A DNA stretch of 36,971 nt from an uncultured Clostridia bacterium (GTDB lineage Bacteria; Bacillota; Clostridia; Christensenellales; UBA1242). Numbering within the stretch: the first letter of the stretch is position 1; each line of letters begins with the position of its first letter. The translations under genes were made by a program, and so were the position numbers. The notes beneath the pieces were generated by a model, which was given only the letters and a program-made list of their open reading frames with translations, was not told where the DNA came from and did not search any database. Positions 6,580-13,565 of this stretch are shown piece after piece. The stretch is from assembly GCA_944381175.1 (NCBI GenBank), contig CALWKD010000011.1, positions 1 to 36,971 on the forward strand. Direction: 5' to 3'.

Positions 6580-8394
6580 ATGAAGAAAAATAAAGAAAAG
6601 CGTCCAAACATAGGCAAATACCTGAAGAAATACAGGTTTTGGATTTTTCTTTACACTTTTATTTATGTTATTGCAAGCGTGGGAGATGTCTTCTTCACAA
6701 TTCTTCTTGCACAATCAGTCGAGAAGATTACTTTTGGGCAGTTTAGGCAAGCAATGATTACGGTTGCGATTGTTATTGGCATCAATATTGTGCAAAGAAT
6801 TTGTTGGTATTTGTGCAATGTGATTTATAACAAAAAAGCAAATCTTATTATGGCGGAACTCAATTTGGACCTTGCAAGACAAGCCTTCAAACTCAACTCC
6901 AAGACCTACAACGACCACGACACAGGCACTTTTGTGCAAAGAATTGTGGACGACCCTGCAAGAATTGTGGACAGTCTTGCGACCGTTATTGATGTGATAA
7001 TGGAAATGGCAACGACGATTGTTATGTTTATCTACATTGCCGTTTTAAACATCTATGTTTCGATTGCACTTGTTGGAATTGTTCTAATTTCTTTCATAAT
7101 CGAATATAATAGAGTTAGGATTCGTAGAAGGAACAGAAGCGTTGTCAGGAAAAAATATGATATGGTTCATTCCTTGACTACGGAAATTGTCAGAAGTGAA
7201 AAGGACATAAAATCTCTTGGACTGGAAGGTAAACTCAGTGAGGTTTCCAAAGAAAGATATGAAGATTCCCGAATGTCAAGATACATCCTCGACAAAACCG
7301 ATGTCAATTACAGTTCCGTCAGAAATGCAATCATTGGACTTGGAACACTTTTGACGCTCGTTTTGGGAATTTATCTTATGGATTTGGGAGTTTTAACTCT
7401 TGCCACATATATGATAATATATTCAAACCGTGGGTCTGTGTGGAACTTGGTTCGCAATGTTGGGCAACTGACAAACCTGTTTGTCGACATAAGAGTGTCT
7501 CATGACAGAATGTTTTCCTTGTATGACGAAAATGAGTTTGTGACTGAAAAGTTTGGCGATGCAAATCTTGACTCGGTCATTGGAAAAATTGAATTTAAAA
7601 ATGTCTCTTACACATTTCGCGAGTTTGAATTTGTGAGAAAGCGAAAACAAAAACGAGGCGGAAAAGAAGGAAAGATTGACTACAGCATTCCGCCTGAGAA
7701 AAAACTTGTCAGCGAAAATCAAATTTTCAAAAATTTGTCCTTTACGATCACTCCAAACACAACAGTTGCTTTTGTCGGAAAGAGTGGAAGTGGAAAGTCT
7801 ACCATACTGAATTTGATGTCAAAGATGTACGTTGCCGACAGCGGAGAAGTTTTGATTGACGGTGTAAACATAAACACCTTGTCGAAGGAGACACTGAGAG
7901 GTGTTATTTCTCTGGTCAACCAATTTCCATACATTTTTGATATGACGATCAAGGAAAATTTACTTCTGGCAAAAGGTGACGCAACGGACGAGGAAATTGT
8001 TGACGCACTTAAGAGAGCGTACTTGTATGATTTTGTGCAAGAACTTCCAAACAGCATTGAAACAAATGTCGGCGAAAGTGGAATAAAACTTTCAGGCGGA
8101 CAAAAGCAAAGACTTGCGATTGCGAGAGCATTGCTCAGAAATTCCAGCATAATCATTTTCGACGAAAGCACCAGTTCGCTTGACAACTTTGCACAGGAAG
8201 CAGTCAAGAAAAGTATAGATGACTTGAAAGGAAAGAGCACAATCGTCATTGTTGCGCACAGACTTTCAACAATCAGAAATGTTGACAAAATCTTCTTTCT
8301 TGATGCGGGAGAAATTGTTGACGAAGGCACTTTTGAGGAACTTTTTGAAAGAAACGACAAGTTTAAAGCGATGTTTTTGGCGGAGAATATTTAG
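6580..8394 (+). CDS. ABC exporter, fused permease-ATPase, 604 aa
   Basis: This is a half-transporter of the MsbA/LmrA type: an N-terminal six-helix transmembrane domain (about residues 20-310) followed by a nucleotide-binding domain. Such proteins dimerise in the membrane to export drugs, lipids or peptides; the substrate cannot be told. Visible motifs are Walker A GKSGSGKST (about residue 399), Q-loop NQFPY, signature LSGGQKQR, Walker B IIIFDEST and H-loop VAHRLST. ATG 6580 is used, with AAAGGA seven bases upstream. An unusual ~30-residue, strongly basic insertion (beginning RKRKQKRGGKEGKIDY) sits between the A-loop strand (VSYTF) and the NBD core strand NLSFTI. The gene stands alone, with no partner subunit beside it. 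Confidence 0.93.
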   Translation: MKKNKEKRPNIGKYLKKYRFWIFLYTFIYVIASVGDVFFTILLAQSVEKITFGQFRQAMITVAIVIGINIVQRICWYLCNVIYNKKANLIMAELNLDLARQAFKLNSKTYNDHDTGTFVQRIVDDPARIVDSLATVIDVIMEMATTIVMFIYIAVLNIYVSIALVGIVLISFIIEYNRVRIRRRNRSVVRKKYDMVHSLTTEIVRSEKDIKSLGLEGKLSEVSKERYEDSRMSRYILDKTDVNYSSVRNAIIGLGTLLTLVLGIYLMDLGVLTLATYMIIYSNRGSVWNLVRNVGQLTNLFVDIRVSHDRMFSLYDENEFVTEKFGDANLDSVIGKIEFKNVSYTFREFEFVRKRKQKRGGKEGKIDYSIPPEKKLVSENQIFKNLSFTITPNTTVAFVGKSGSGKSTILNLMSKMYVADSGEVLIDGVNINTLSKETLRGVISLVNQFPYIFDMTIKENLLLAKGDATDEEIVDALKRAYLYDFVQELPNSIETNVGESGIKLSGGQKQRLAIARALLRNSSIIIFDESTSSLDNFAQEAVKKSIDDLKGKSTIVIVAHRLSTIRNVDKIFFLDAGEIVDEGTFEELFERNDKFKAMFLAENI

Positions 8395-8412
8395 GAAGTT
8401 TGACTTTCTGTA

Positions 8413-8442
8413 TTGACTTTTGTGGCTCATTTGTGGTATTAT
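8413..8442 (+). promoter_or_regulatory. Promoter for the 8469-9658 genes
   Basis: TTGACT (8413-8418), 18-bp spacer, TATTAT (8437-8442) with TG one base upstream. A perfect TATAAT also occurs at 8440-8445, with no good -35. Confidence 0.7.
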
Positions 8443-8468
8443 AATGGGGCATTAAAAGGAGAAAACCA

Positions 8469-9143
8469 ATGGCCGTTCCGACGAGATTTCGCGATAGCAC
8501 TTATGTCTCAAAACTTTATTACTCAAGCCAAGAGGAACTGGAGGCAATCAAAAACGGAGACCTTTTCAAAACTCAAGATTTCACTTGGTATTGCAGGTCT
8601 GTCGAGTTTGATGTGAGGGGAAGTTCGCCAGTTCCAGAAAATTTGTTTTGCATTGAAAAAAGATGCACGACAAGTGTGGTGACAAAAAGGTGGGAGTTTT
8701 GCACATTGGAGCAAAGTTCAAGTGTAAAGGTTTATCACGGGGATGGTTTGAAGAAAAAAATCTACTCGGAAATTTCGTCTTGGATGAAAAATATTAACCC
8801 GAAAACAAGGACAGCGTTTTCTGGAAAAAGATTTGACTCCTACATTTATGCTTTACCAAGGGAATTTTTGATTGACGACGCTTTTTGTGAGAAAGTCGGA
8901 GATTTAATAAGAAAAGGTGCGATTGCACGAATAAAAACAGCAAATTTTGAAGAAATAAAGAATATACAGGCGTTCAAAAAACACGTGGATGAGGTCTTGG
9001 CGAAAGCACAAGAAAGGACTGCTGAAGGTTACAGAAAGAAAATTGAGTCTTCAGTTGTTTCCAGCAAAAAACTTGAAGAAGCAAGGCAAAATGCGATAAA
9101 AGAGATTGCTAAATCTGGAAGGAAAGGCTCGTCTGGGAAATAG
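8469..9143 (+). CDS. Hypothetical protein, 224 aa, Gly-rich tail
   Basis: Not recognised. AAAGGAG (8455-8461) precedes ATG by seven bases. The N-terminal half is Cys- and aromatic-rich (FTWYCRSVEF, NLFCIEKRC). The C-terminal ~90 residues are Lys/Glu/Ala-rich and probably a long helix or coiled coil. The protein ends SGRKGSSGK. There is no signal peptide or membrane segment. It is followed after 26 bases by another unrecognised gene, apparently in the same transcript. Confidence 0.8.
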   Translation: MAVPTRFRDSTYVSKLYYSSQEELEAIKNGDLFKTQDFTWYCRSVEFDVRGSSPVPENLFCIEKRCTTSVVTKRWEFCTLEQSSSVKVYHGDGLKKKIYSEISSWMKNINPKTRTAFSGKRFDSYIYALPREFLIDDAFCEKVGDLIRKGAIARIKTANFEEIKNIQAFKKHVDEVLAKAQERTAEGYRKKIESSVVSSKKLEEARQNAIKEIAKSGRKGSSGK

Positions 9144-9169
9144 TTTAATTTAAAAAAGGAAGTGATATT

Positions 9170-9658
9170 GTGGAAATAAATTCTCAGGAAACGGACATAG
9201 TTGTGCCGTTTGAAAAATTTGCCAAAGAGGTTGAGAGAGAATTTAAACTTAAAGGTGTGACGCCATTTAAGGTGTTCGCATATATTGATGGAAGTGCGAC
9301 TATGGTCAACCACTGGATTGACAGAGGGATGATGAATCATCTTGTGAGTGTTTGTTTTGAGTTGAGATACGGAAAACAGGGGAAGTTTATGTCCTTTTCG
9401 CACATGTATAAATTGGATGAGATCGCCGATGAAATTGATGATTTCGGGGTGGTTGAAGAGCCAGGAAAACTTCCAGTTCACTCGAAAAGACTCAGCGTAA
9501 ACAAAAAATTTAGTGAAAACTCTTACAATTTTGGAAAACCTTTTGACGGGGACAAATTTGTAAAGAAGATGTTTAAAGAGTGTGAAAGTTCCAGTTTTTC
9601 ATATAAAAATGTAAGCGCAGAAAAGACGCTTGCAACAAGCGGAGGAACAGGGAAATAA
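9170..9658 (+). CDS. Hypothetical protein, 162 aa, Gly-rich tail
   Basis: Not recognised. The start is GTG 9170, with AAAGGA (9155-9160) nine bases upstream; no in-frame ATG fits better. The sequence is soluble and mixed, with an acidic segment (DEIADEIDDFGVVEEP, about residues 84-99) and a Ser-rich C-terminus ending SGGTGK. It is probably co-transcribed with the 8469 gene. No domain or catalytic motif could be named. Confidence 0.78.
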   Translation: MEINSQETDIVVPFEKFAKEVEREFKLKGVTPFKVFAYIDGSATMVNHWIDRGMMNHLVSVCFELRYGKQGKFMSFSHMYKLDEIADEIDDFGVVEEPGKLPVHSKRLSVNKKFSENSYNFGKPFDGDKFVKKMFKECESSSFSYKNVSAEKTLATSGGTGK

Positions 9659-9706
9659 AAGACTTTTGGTTATTTGCAAAATTTTTCAAACTTTTTCATA
9701 AATTTA

Positions 9707-9735
9707 TTGACAATGCCGTTCAAATTTGATAAAAT
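9707..9735 (+). promoter_or_regulatory. tRNA-Asn promoter
   Basis: TTGACA (9707-9712), 17-bp spacer, TAAAAT (9730-9735), 20 bases before the tRNA. Confidence 0.85.
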
Positions 9736-9755
9736 ATGCAGGTAACCATTGATAT

Positions 9756-9830
9756 TCCGGAGTAGCTCAGCGGTGGAGCAGGCGGCTGTTAACCGCAAGG
9801 TCGTAGGTTCGAATCCTATCTCCGGAGCCA
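9756..9830 (+). tRNA. tRNA-Asn (anticodon GTT)
   Basis: Acceptor TCCGGAG (9756-9762) / CTCCGGA (9820-9826), discriminator G, encoded CCA (9828-9830). The anticodon loop CTGTTAA gives anticodon GTT. The T loop is TTCGAAT. The outermost anticodon-stem pair is a G-A mismatch. Its internal and 3' sequences recur, inverted and direct, in the mosaic downstream. Confidence 0.95.
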
Positions 9831-9836
9831 AAAATG

Positions 9837-9863
9837 AAGTGTGACGAGGAGTCACATTTTTTT
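9837..9863 (+). terminator. tRNA-Asn terminator
   Basis: Stem TGTGAC (9840-9845) / GTCACA (9851-9856), extendable by three pairs, followed by seven T. Confidence 0.85.
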
Positions 9864-9874
9864 ATGCAACAATT

Positions 9875-9924
9875 GACCTTGCGACATCTCAAAGAGATGT
9901 GCTTCCATAAGGAAGCGTTAACAG
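9875..9924 (-). repeat. Inverted tRNA-Asn fragment split by a double hairpin
   Basis: GACCTTGCG (9875-9883) plus GTTAACAG (9917-9924) together are the exact reverse complement of tRNA-Asn positions 9786-9802. The 33 bases between (9884-9916) are exactly two abutting perfect palindromes: ACATCTC-AAA-GAGATGT (9884-9900) and GCTTCC-ATAA-GGAAGC (9901-9916). The arrangement copies that seen in the inverted 5S fragment at 817-869. Confidence 0.88.
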
Positions 9925-9967
9925 TCCGCAGGCTGAACGCGGAGCGAAACAAACGAAGTTTGGATTA

Positions 9968-10085
9968 AACCGCAAGGTCGTAGGTTCGCCCGTTCCGGCG
10001 GGGTGTCGGGGGCTCCACCCGTTCGAGCGGGAAACAAGCACACTGGCTTGTTTCCGTCATCGCTCTCACCCTATCTCCGGAGCCA
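9968..10085 (+). repeat. Direct tRNA-Asn 3'-half copy split by an 81-nt insert
   Basis: The 21 bases at 9968-9988 equal tRNA positions 9791-9811, and the 16 bases at 10070-10085 equal 9815-9830 including CCA. The 81-nt insert replaces three T-loop bases. It is a chain of palindromes: CCCG/CGGG at 9989-10002, GGGTG/CACCC at 10001-10020, CCCG/CGGG at 10018-10031, and a perfect 10-bp stem GGAAACAAGC/GCTTGTTTCC at 10030-10055. The 5' half is missing, so this is not a functional tRNA. Confidence 0.88.
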
Positions 10086-10096
10086 TAATTTTAGGG

Positions 10097-10126
10097 AGAT
10101 GTAGCGATTTTGCAACATCTTTTTTT
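10097..10126 (+). terminator. Terminator after the tRNA fragment
   Basis: Stem AGATGTAGC (10097-10105) / GCAACATCT (10112-10120) with one mismatch, then a T run. Confidence 0.7.
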
Positions 10127-10204
10127 AAATTTTGACGACACTTTGACGACACTTTTTAAAATCAAACTAAAATTTCGAGAAGGTTTTTTATTTCTTTGCT
10201 TTTG

Positions 10205-10229
10205 GACTAGGTCAGCACCTAGTCTTTTT
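10205..10229 (+). terminator. Intrinsic terminator
   Basis: Perfect 8-bp stem GACTAGGT (10205-10212) / ACCTAGTC (10217-10224), CAGC loop, five T. Confidence 0.82.
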
Positions 10230-10239
10230 ATTTTTTATC

Positions 10240-10268
10240 TTGCTTTTTTGCTACCGACTTTTTATAAT
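10240..10268 (+). promoter_or_regulatory. Promoter for the PQ-loop gene
   Basis: TTGCTT (10240-10245), 17-bp spacer, TATAAT (10263-10268). Confidence 0.65.
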
Positions 10269-10285
10269 GGGAAAAGGAGGGAATT

Positions 10286-10602
10286 ATGCTTGTTTTGGAA
10301 AATGTACTTTTGGGAATTGTGTCGGTTTGCACATTTTTTCATATTTCCCACAAATTGTCAAATCGTTAAAAACGAGAAAAAGCGAAGATTTGAGCATTTG
10401 GTCTTGGATTTTGTGGGTGGCGAGTTCTTTGGCGTACATTTTGTATGCTGTTCTTTGCACAGATAGTTTTATGCTTATTTTTGAGACAGCATTGGAACTT
10501 GTGTTTTGTGTGATTATTTTGATTTGTGCGATTGTTTTCAGAGACAAGAGTGGAAAAAATAAGGCTGATTGTTCGGTAAAGAATACTTATCCCAAAGAAT
10601 AA
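10286..10602 (+). pseudogene. PQ-loop (SemiSWEET-like) membrane protein, frameshifted
   Basis: PQ-loop half-transporters are ~90-residue, three-helix membrane proteins, some of which carry sugars. ATG 10286 has AAGGAGGG just upstream and gives MLVLENVLLGIVSVCTFF, a typical first helix, but this frame soon stops. The rest of the family signature (SYFPQIVKSLKTRKSEDLS, then WSWILWV and two more helices) is in a second frame that ends at 10602. The frames meet at a run of six T (10334-10339). Seven T would give one uninterrupted ~105-residue protein with the PQ motif correctly placed. It is the second T-tract frameshift in the window and may be inactivation, phase variation or sequencing error. 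Confidence 0.8.
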
Positions 10603-10659
10603 AGTAGGCGGGAATTTTTGTACAAAATATGCGTTTTTACTATTTTTTTTGTATTTTAT

Positions 10660-10689
10660 TTGTAATTAAATTTTTTGTTTTGCTATAAT
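10660..10689 (+). promoter_or_regulatory. Promoter for the YitT-family gene
   Basis: TTGTAA (10660-10665), 18-bp spacer, TATAAT (10684-10689). Confidence 0.65.
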
Positions 10690-10720
10690 CTTCGTGAAGG
10701 AACAATTTGAGGGTTTTGAG

Positions 10721-11905
10721 ATGTATATTAAAGCGAACAAAAAGTGGCAACCAGTTTTGAATATTGCAATGATTATTGTGGGTTGCTTGGTTATGGGTTT
10801 TGGTTTTTCTGTGTTTTTTGAACCGAACAATATCACGACTGGTGGATTTTCTGGTATTGCTATGATGATCAATTCGCTGTTGCAGAGAGCGGGAGTGAAA
10901 TTTATAAGTTCGTCGCTCATTTATTTGGTTATAAATTTGATTCTTTACATCATTGCAATCAAATCTATGGGAAAAGTCTTTGCAATAAACGCCATTGTCG
11001 GAATTGGCGCGTTTTCGGGGGCAATGGAGCTTTTCACGCTTATTCCAAAATTTGGTGACTTTGATTTGATTATCTCTGCTCTTTTTGGCGGAGTGCTTAT
11101 GGGCTTTGGGCTTGGCATTGTTATCAGATTTGGAGGCTCGACAGGTGGGAGTGATATGATTGCTTGCATACTGAGGAAGAAATATCCAAGTTTGCACATT
11201 GGAAGAATTGTGGTTTGCATTGATATTGTTGTTGTGTTTATGTCGCTTTTCGTGTTTAACAATGGTGTTGACCTCTTCCCTTACACAATTATTGCGCTTG
11301 CACTGAGTTCGGCTGTGACAGATTATGTCAATGAAGGATATAAACAAATTCGTGCTTACACAATCATCACATCAAAGCCGAGAGAGATTGCAGACAAGAT
11401 TATGGAAGTGCTTGTGAGAGGTTGCACATTGTCAGAGGTGAAGGGAATGCATAGTGACGAAAGTAGGGCGTGTCTTGTTTGCCTAATCAGCAAATATCAA
11501 GTCGGCACAATGAAAAACATAATCGCAGAACTTGACCCAAAGGCGTTTGTGTATTCCACCGCAGTTTCGGAGGTGATTGGAGAGTGGAGAAAAGATCCTC
11601 ACGATTTGCTCAATGAAGAACTTGAAGAGAAGATGAAGATTAAGAGAAAAAAGAAACCAGCGAAAGAGAAATCGGATGCTCAAATTGAATGGGTTGAGGG
11701 AGAAAAACAAATCGAAAATGAAGTTGTTAAACCTGAAGAAATCGAGATGAGCGGAACCGAAAAAGTGGAAGAAGTGAAAGGAAAAAATGCGAAACAAAAA
11801 ACCTCACAAAATTCTTCTCCCAAAACATCGACAAAAAGAAAGCAATCAGAGCCAAAGGCAGAACTGAAGAGAAAAACAAAAACCAAAAAAGAAGAAACGG
11901 GTTAA
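10721..11905 (+). CDS. YitT-family membrane protein with long charged tail, 394 aa
   Basis: YitT-family proteins have an N-terminal multi-helix membrane domain and a C-terminal cytosolic DUF2179 domain; their transport substrate is not settled. Here about five helices span residues 10-200, with the family's FFEPNNITTGGFSGIA and GGSTGGSDMIA segments. The DUF2179 part follows (about 205-295, ITSKPREIADKIMEVLVRGCT onward). A further ~95 residues are a Lys/Glu-rich, probably disordered tail not usual for the family. ATG 10721 is chosen, with GAGGG seven bases upstream. The in-frame GTG 10694 lies within a few bases of the predicted transcription start. Confidence 0.88.
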   Translation: MYIKANKKWQPVLNIAMIIVGCLVMGFGFSVFFEPNNITTGGFSGIAMMINSLLQRAGVKFISSSLIYLVINLILYIIAIKSMGKVFAINAIVGIGAFSGAMELFTLIPKFGDFDLIISALFGGVLMGFGLGIVIRFGGSTGGSDMIACILRKKYPSLHIGRIVVCIDIVVVFMSLFVFNNGVDLFPYTIIALALSSAVTDYVNEGYKQIRAYTIITSKPREIADKIMEVLVRGCTLSEVKGMHSDESRACLVCLISKYQVGTMKNIIAELDPKAFVYSTAVSEVIGEWRKDPHDLLNEELEEKMKIKRKKKPAKEKSDAQIEWVEGEKQIENEVVKPEEIEMSGTEKVEEVKGKNAKQKTSQNSSPKTSTKRKQSEPKAELKRKTKTKKEETG

Positions 11906-12284
11906 GTTTTTTGGGAATTTATGATTCTAAAAAAGTGAAAATAAAATATTAAAAACTTGCAATTTTGCAGGTTTTTATTTTTTTTGATAATTTTGGTTTA
12001 ATTTAAAAAATAAAAATCACACTTTTTTAATGAAATAATAAATAAAAATGGTTAAATATATATGTTTTTTAATTGTTTTATTTTTTAATGTATTTTTCTA
12101 AATATTTTTGTGATTTTATTTTTTAATATTTTTTGTGAATAAAAATTATTATTCTTGTGCAGATTTTGAGTAAGAAATGAGGAAAAGGTGGAGCATTTTT
12201 TTGAATCGACTTTTAAAATTTGGTTAAAAATTGAAAGCGAAAAGAATCAAAATTGCAAAAATTTCAAATTTTTTTAAAAAAGTG
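11906..12284. other. AT-rich intergenic region, no gene seen
   Basis: The stretch holds the terminator at 11951-11985 and then very AT-rich DNA (12000-12180) with T and A tracts. I see no ORF with a ribosome site and no RNA gene. Confidence 0.6.
11951..11985 (+). terminator. Terminator after the YitT-family gene
   Basis: Stem AAAACTTGC (11952-11960) / GCAGGTTTT (11967-11975) with one G-T pair. A T-rich tail follows. Confidence 0.8.
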
Positions 12285-12312
12285 TTGACAAATCCCCCCC
12301 CCGTGTTACAAT
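12285..12312 (+). promoter_or_regulatory. Promoter with a C9 tract in the spacer
   Basis: TTGACA (12285-12290), 16-bp spacer, TACAAT (12307-12312). Nine consecutive C (12294-12302) fill the spacer. One more C would give the optimal 17 bp, so slippage could switch promoter strength. Confidence 0.8.
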
Positions 12313-12344
12313 CGGATAAATCAATAGCAAGGAGGGAAGAAAAA

Positions 12345-12869
12345 ATGAGTGATATTGATGTAAAAAAGTGCCAATGTGGATGCTGCGGAGCAATTGGTGA
12401 ATGGAAGAGAATTTCAGATGACGTGTTGGAATGTGAGTACGATAGTTATTGGAGTGTAATAGACAAGACTCAAAAAGACCATGGGGTCCCAAGAACTGTT
12501 ACTGTGAAGTGGACTCGCGAAGATGGGACTGTGGAAGAGCGTAAACATGAGGTTGTTGCAATCACAAGACCAGCAACAATTGAGGAATGTGCAAAGGCTG
12601 CCATTGCTCAAAAAGGAAAAGGGAGTATGCCTGACGGAAGATTTACCTATCCAGAGGAATGTGAAATTGAACAACAAGTTTGGCAACATTGCGAGGAACT
12701 CTTTAAGGTTCGTTCCAAAATCTATTCTTTGGTGGACAAAGAAAATAAGAAGAGATATAATCCTGAGGCAATGAGTGAGGCAGCGGCAGGACCTGCAAAA
12801 AATCCGTTCGAGCCAAAAGAGAAGAAAGGGTTTTTCTCCAAGTTGACTGGTGGAAAAGGTAAGGCATAA
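12345..12869 (+). CDS. Hypothetical Cys-rich protein, 174 aa, Gly-rich tail
   Basis: Not recognised. AAGGAGGG (12329-12336) precedes ATG 12345 by eight bases, and the upstream in-frame extension would cross the promoter. The N-terminus has a compact KCQCGCCG cluster (residues 8-15) that could bind a metal. A beta-rich segment follows (about 45-75, with VTVKWTREDGTVEERKHEVV). Then come a helical part and a Pro/Lys linker leading to FFSKLTGGKGKA. There is no signal peptide. The promoter spacer contains a C9 run, suggesting variable expression. The Gly-rich basic C-terminus matches the other unrecognised proteins of this window. Confidence 0.82.
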   Translation: MSDIDVKKCQCGCCGAIGEWKRISDDVLECEYDSYWSVIDKTQKDHGVPRTVTVKWTREDGTVEERKHEVVAITRPATIEECAKAAIAQKGKGSMPDGRFTYPEECEIEQQVWQHCEELFKVRSKIYSLVDKENKKRYNPEAMSEAAAGPAKNPFEPKEKKGFFSKLTGGKGKA

Positions 12870-12916
12870 CCACCAAAAAACATTAAAAAATGACACTTTT
12901 TCAATAAAAACACAAG

Positions 12917-12946
12917 AAAAGACGGCGGAAATGCTGTCTTTTTTGA
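12917..12946 (+). terminator. Terminator after the 12345 gene
   Basis: Stem AAAAGACGGC (12917-12926) / GCTGTCTTTT (12933-12942) with one G-T pair, followed by further T. Confidence 0.85.
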
Positions 12947-13262
12947 TTTTTGAAGATTTTCTCTTATTTATAATATAAAGTGCGATTGTTATATTTTATT
13001 TCTTATTTTATGTGAGTGTGGGACATAGGTTTGCGGGTAAGCAGAGTGTTGATGCCAAAGAAGACGAAAAAGTGAATTTAAATTCTTGTGCGAAAATGAG
13101 AGATAGAATCGAGACATAAGTGTTTGTGAGATTGATTGGTCGGGAAAGAGCACAACACATATGCAACGCCATATATTTTTGGCGTGAACTAGAGCGGGAA
13201 TTTTTACGCGAATTAGACATATAATCGTTTTCAAAATATTTTAATTTTCTTTTGAAAAAGTG
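12947..13262. other. Non-coding stretch before the S10 promoter
   Basis: No ORF here has a ribosome site. A TATAAT occurs at 12969-12974 without a well spaced -35. A hairpin ACGCCA (13166-13171) / TGGCGT (13180-13185) is present. A small RNA cannot be excluded, but nothing is recognised. Confidence 0.5.
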
Positions 13263-13291
13263 TTGACAAGCGAGGTTTGCTTTGGTATAAT
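13263..13291 (+). promoter_or_regulatory. Strong promoter of the S10-spc-alpha operon
   Basis: Perfect TTGACA (13263-13268), exact 17-bp spacer, perfect TATAAT (13286-13291) with an extended TG. It is the best promoter in the window. Transcription should start near 13298. Confidence 0.92.
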
Positions 13292-13297
13292 AAGTGT

Positions 13298-13565
13298 GCT
13301 GTTATTTATGGGGCGATACGCAAGGTTACTGAGCACTTATGCTAGCAGTGCTTTCAGAAAATTTGCGAGGACCTAGTCTCAGTCAGAGAACTGAGGCGCC
13401 CGAAATGACATTTTTTTAAGTCAGACAGCGTGACACACACGGGATAGTGTTCGGACAAATCAAAATTGTTTTGTGGGAATAGATTTTGTTTGGAGAGCGC
13501 GCCAAAGCCCGTTTGGAAAAATGCAACTTTTCGGATTTGCTATTACAGGAGGTATGATAAAAAAG
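13298..13565 (+). promoter_or_regulatory. Structured 5' leader of the S10 operon
   Basis: About 268 nt of leader. A three-way junction can be drawn: P1 GGGCG (13311-13315) / CGCCC (13397-13401); P2 CGCAA (13319-13323) / TTGCG (13363-13367), carrying an inner hairpin CTGA-GCACT / AGTGC-TT-TCAG (13329-13357); and P3 CTCAGT (13378-13383) / ACTGAG (13390-13395). A T7 run lies at 13411-13417. In other bacteria S10 leaders bind L4 for feedback control; that role here is inferred, and I match no named Rfam class. Confidence 0.6.

Noticed and set aside
9670..9952. Minus-strand ORFs across tRNA-Asn
   Set aside because: Antisense readings of the tRNA and its fragments, with no ribosome site.
9968..10085. 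A second tRNA-Asn gene or a tRNA intron
   Set aside because: The 5' half is missing and the insert lies in the T loop, not the anticodon loop. No known intron class fits.
9791..10085. att sites of an integrated element at tRNA-Asn
   Set aside because: The repeat of the tRNA 3' end is only ~180-250 bases away, no integrase or cargo lies between, and an inverted copy is also present.
12231..12344. 38-residue N-terminal extension of the 12345 protein
   Set aside because: It would include the -35, the C tract and the -10. The AAGGAGGG supports ATG 12345.
13008..13234. Minus-strand ORFs upstream of the S10 promoter
   Set aside because: No ribosome site and no family resemblance. The stretch is non-coding in all other respects.
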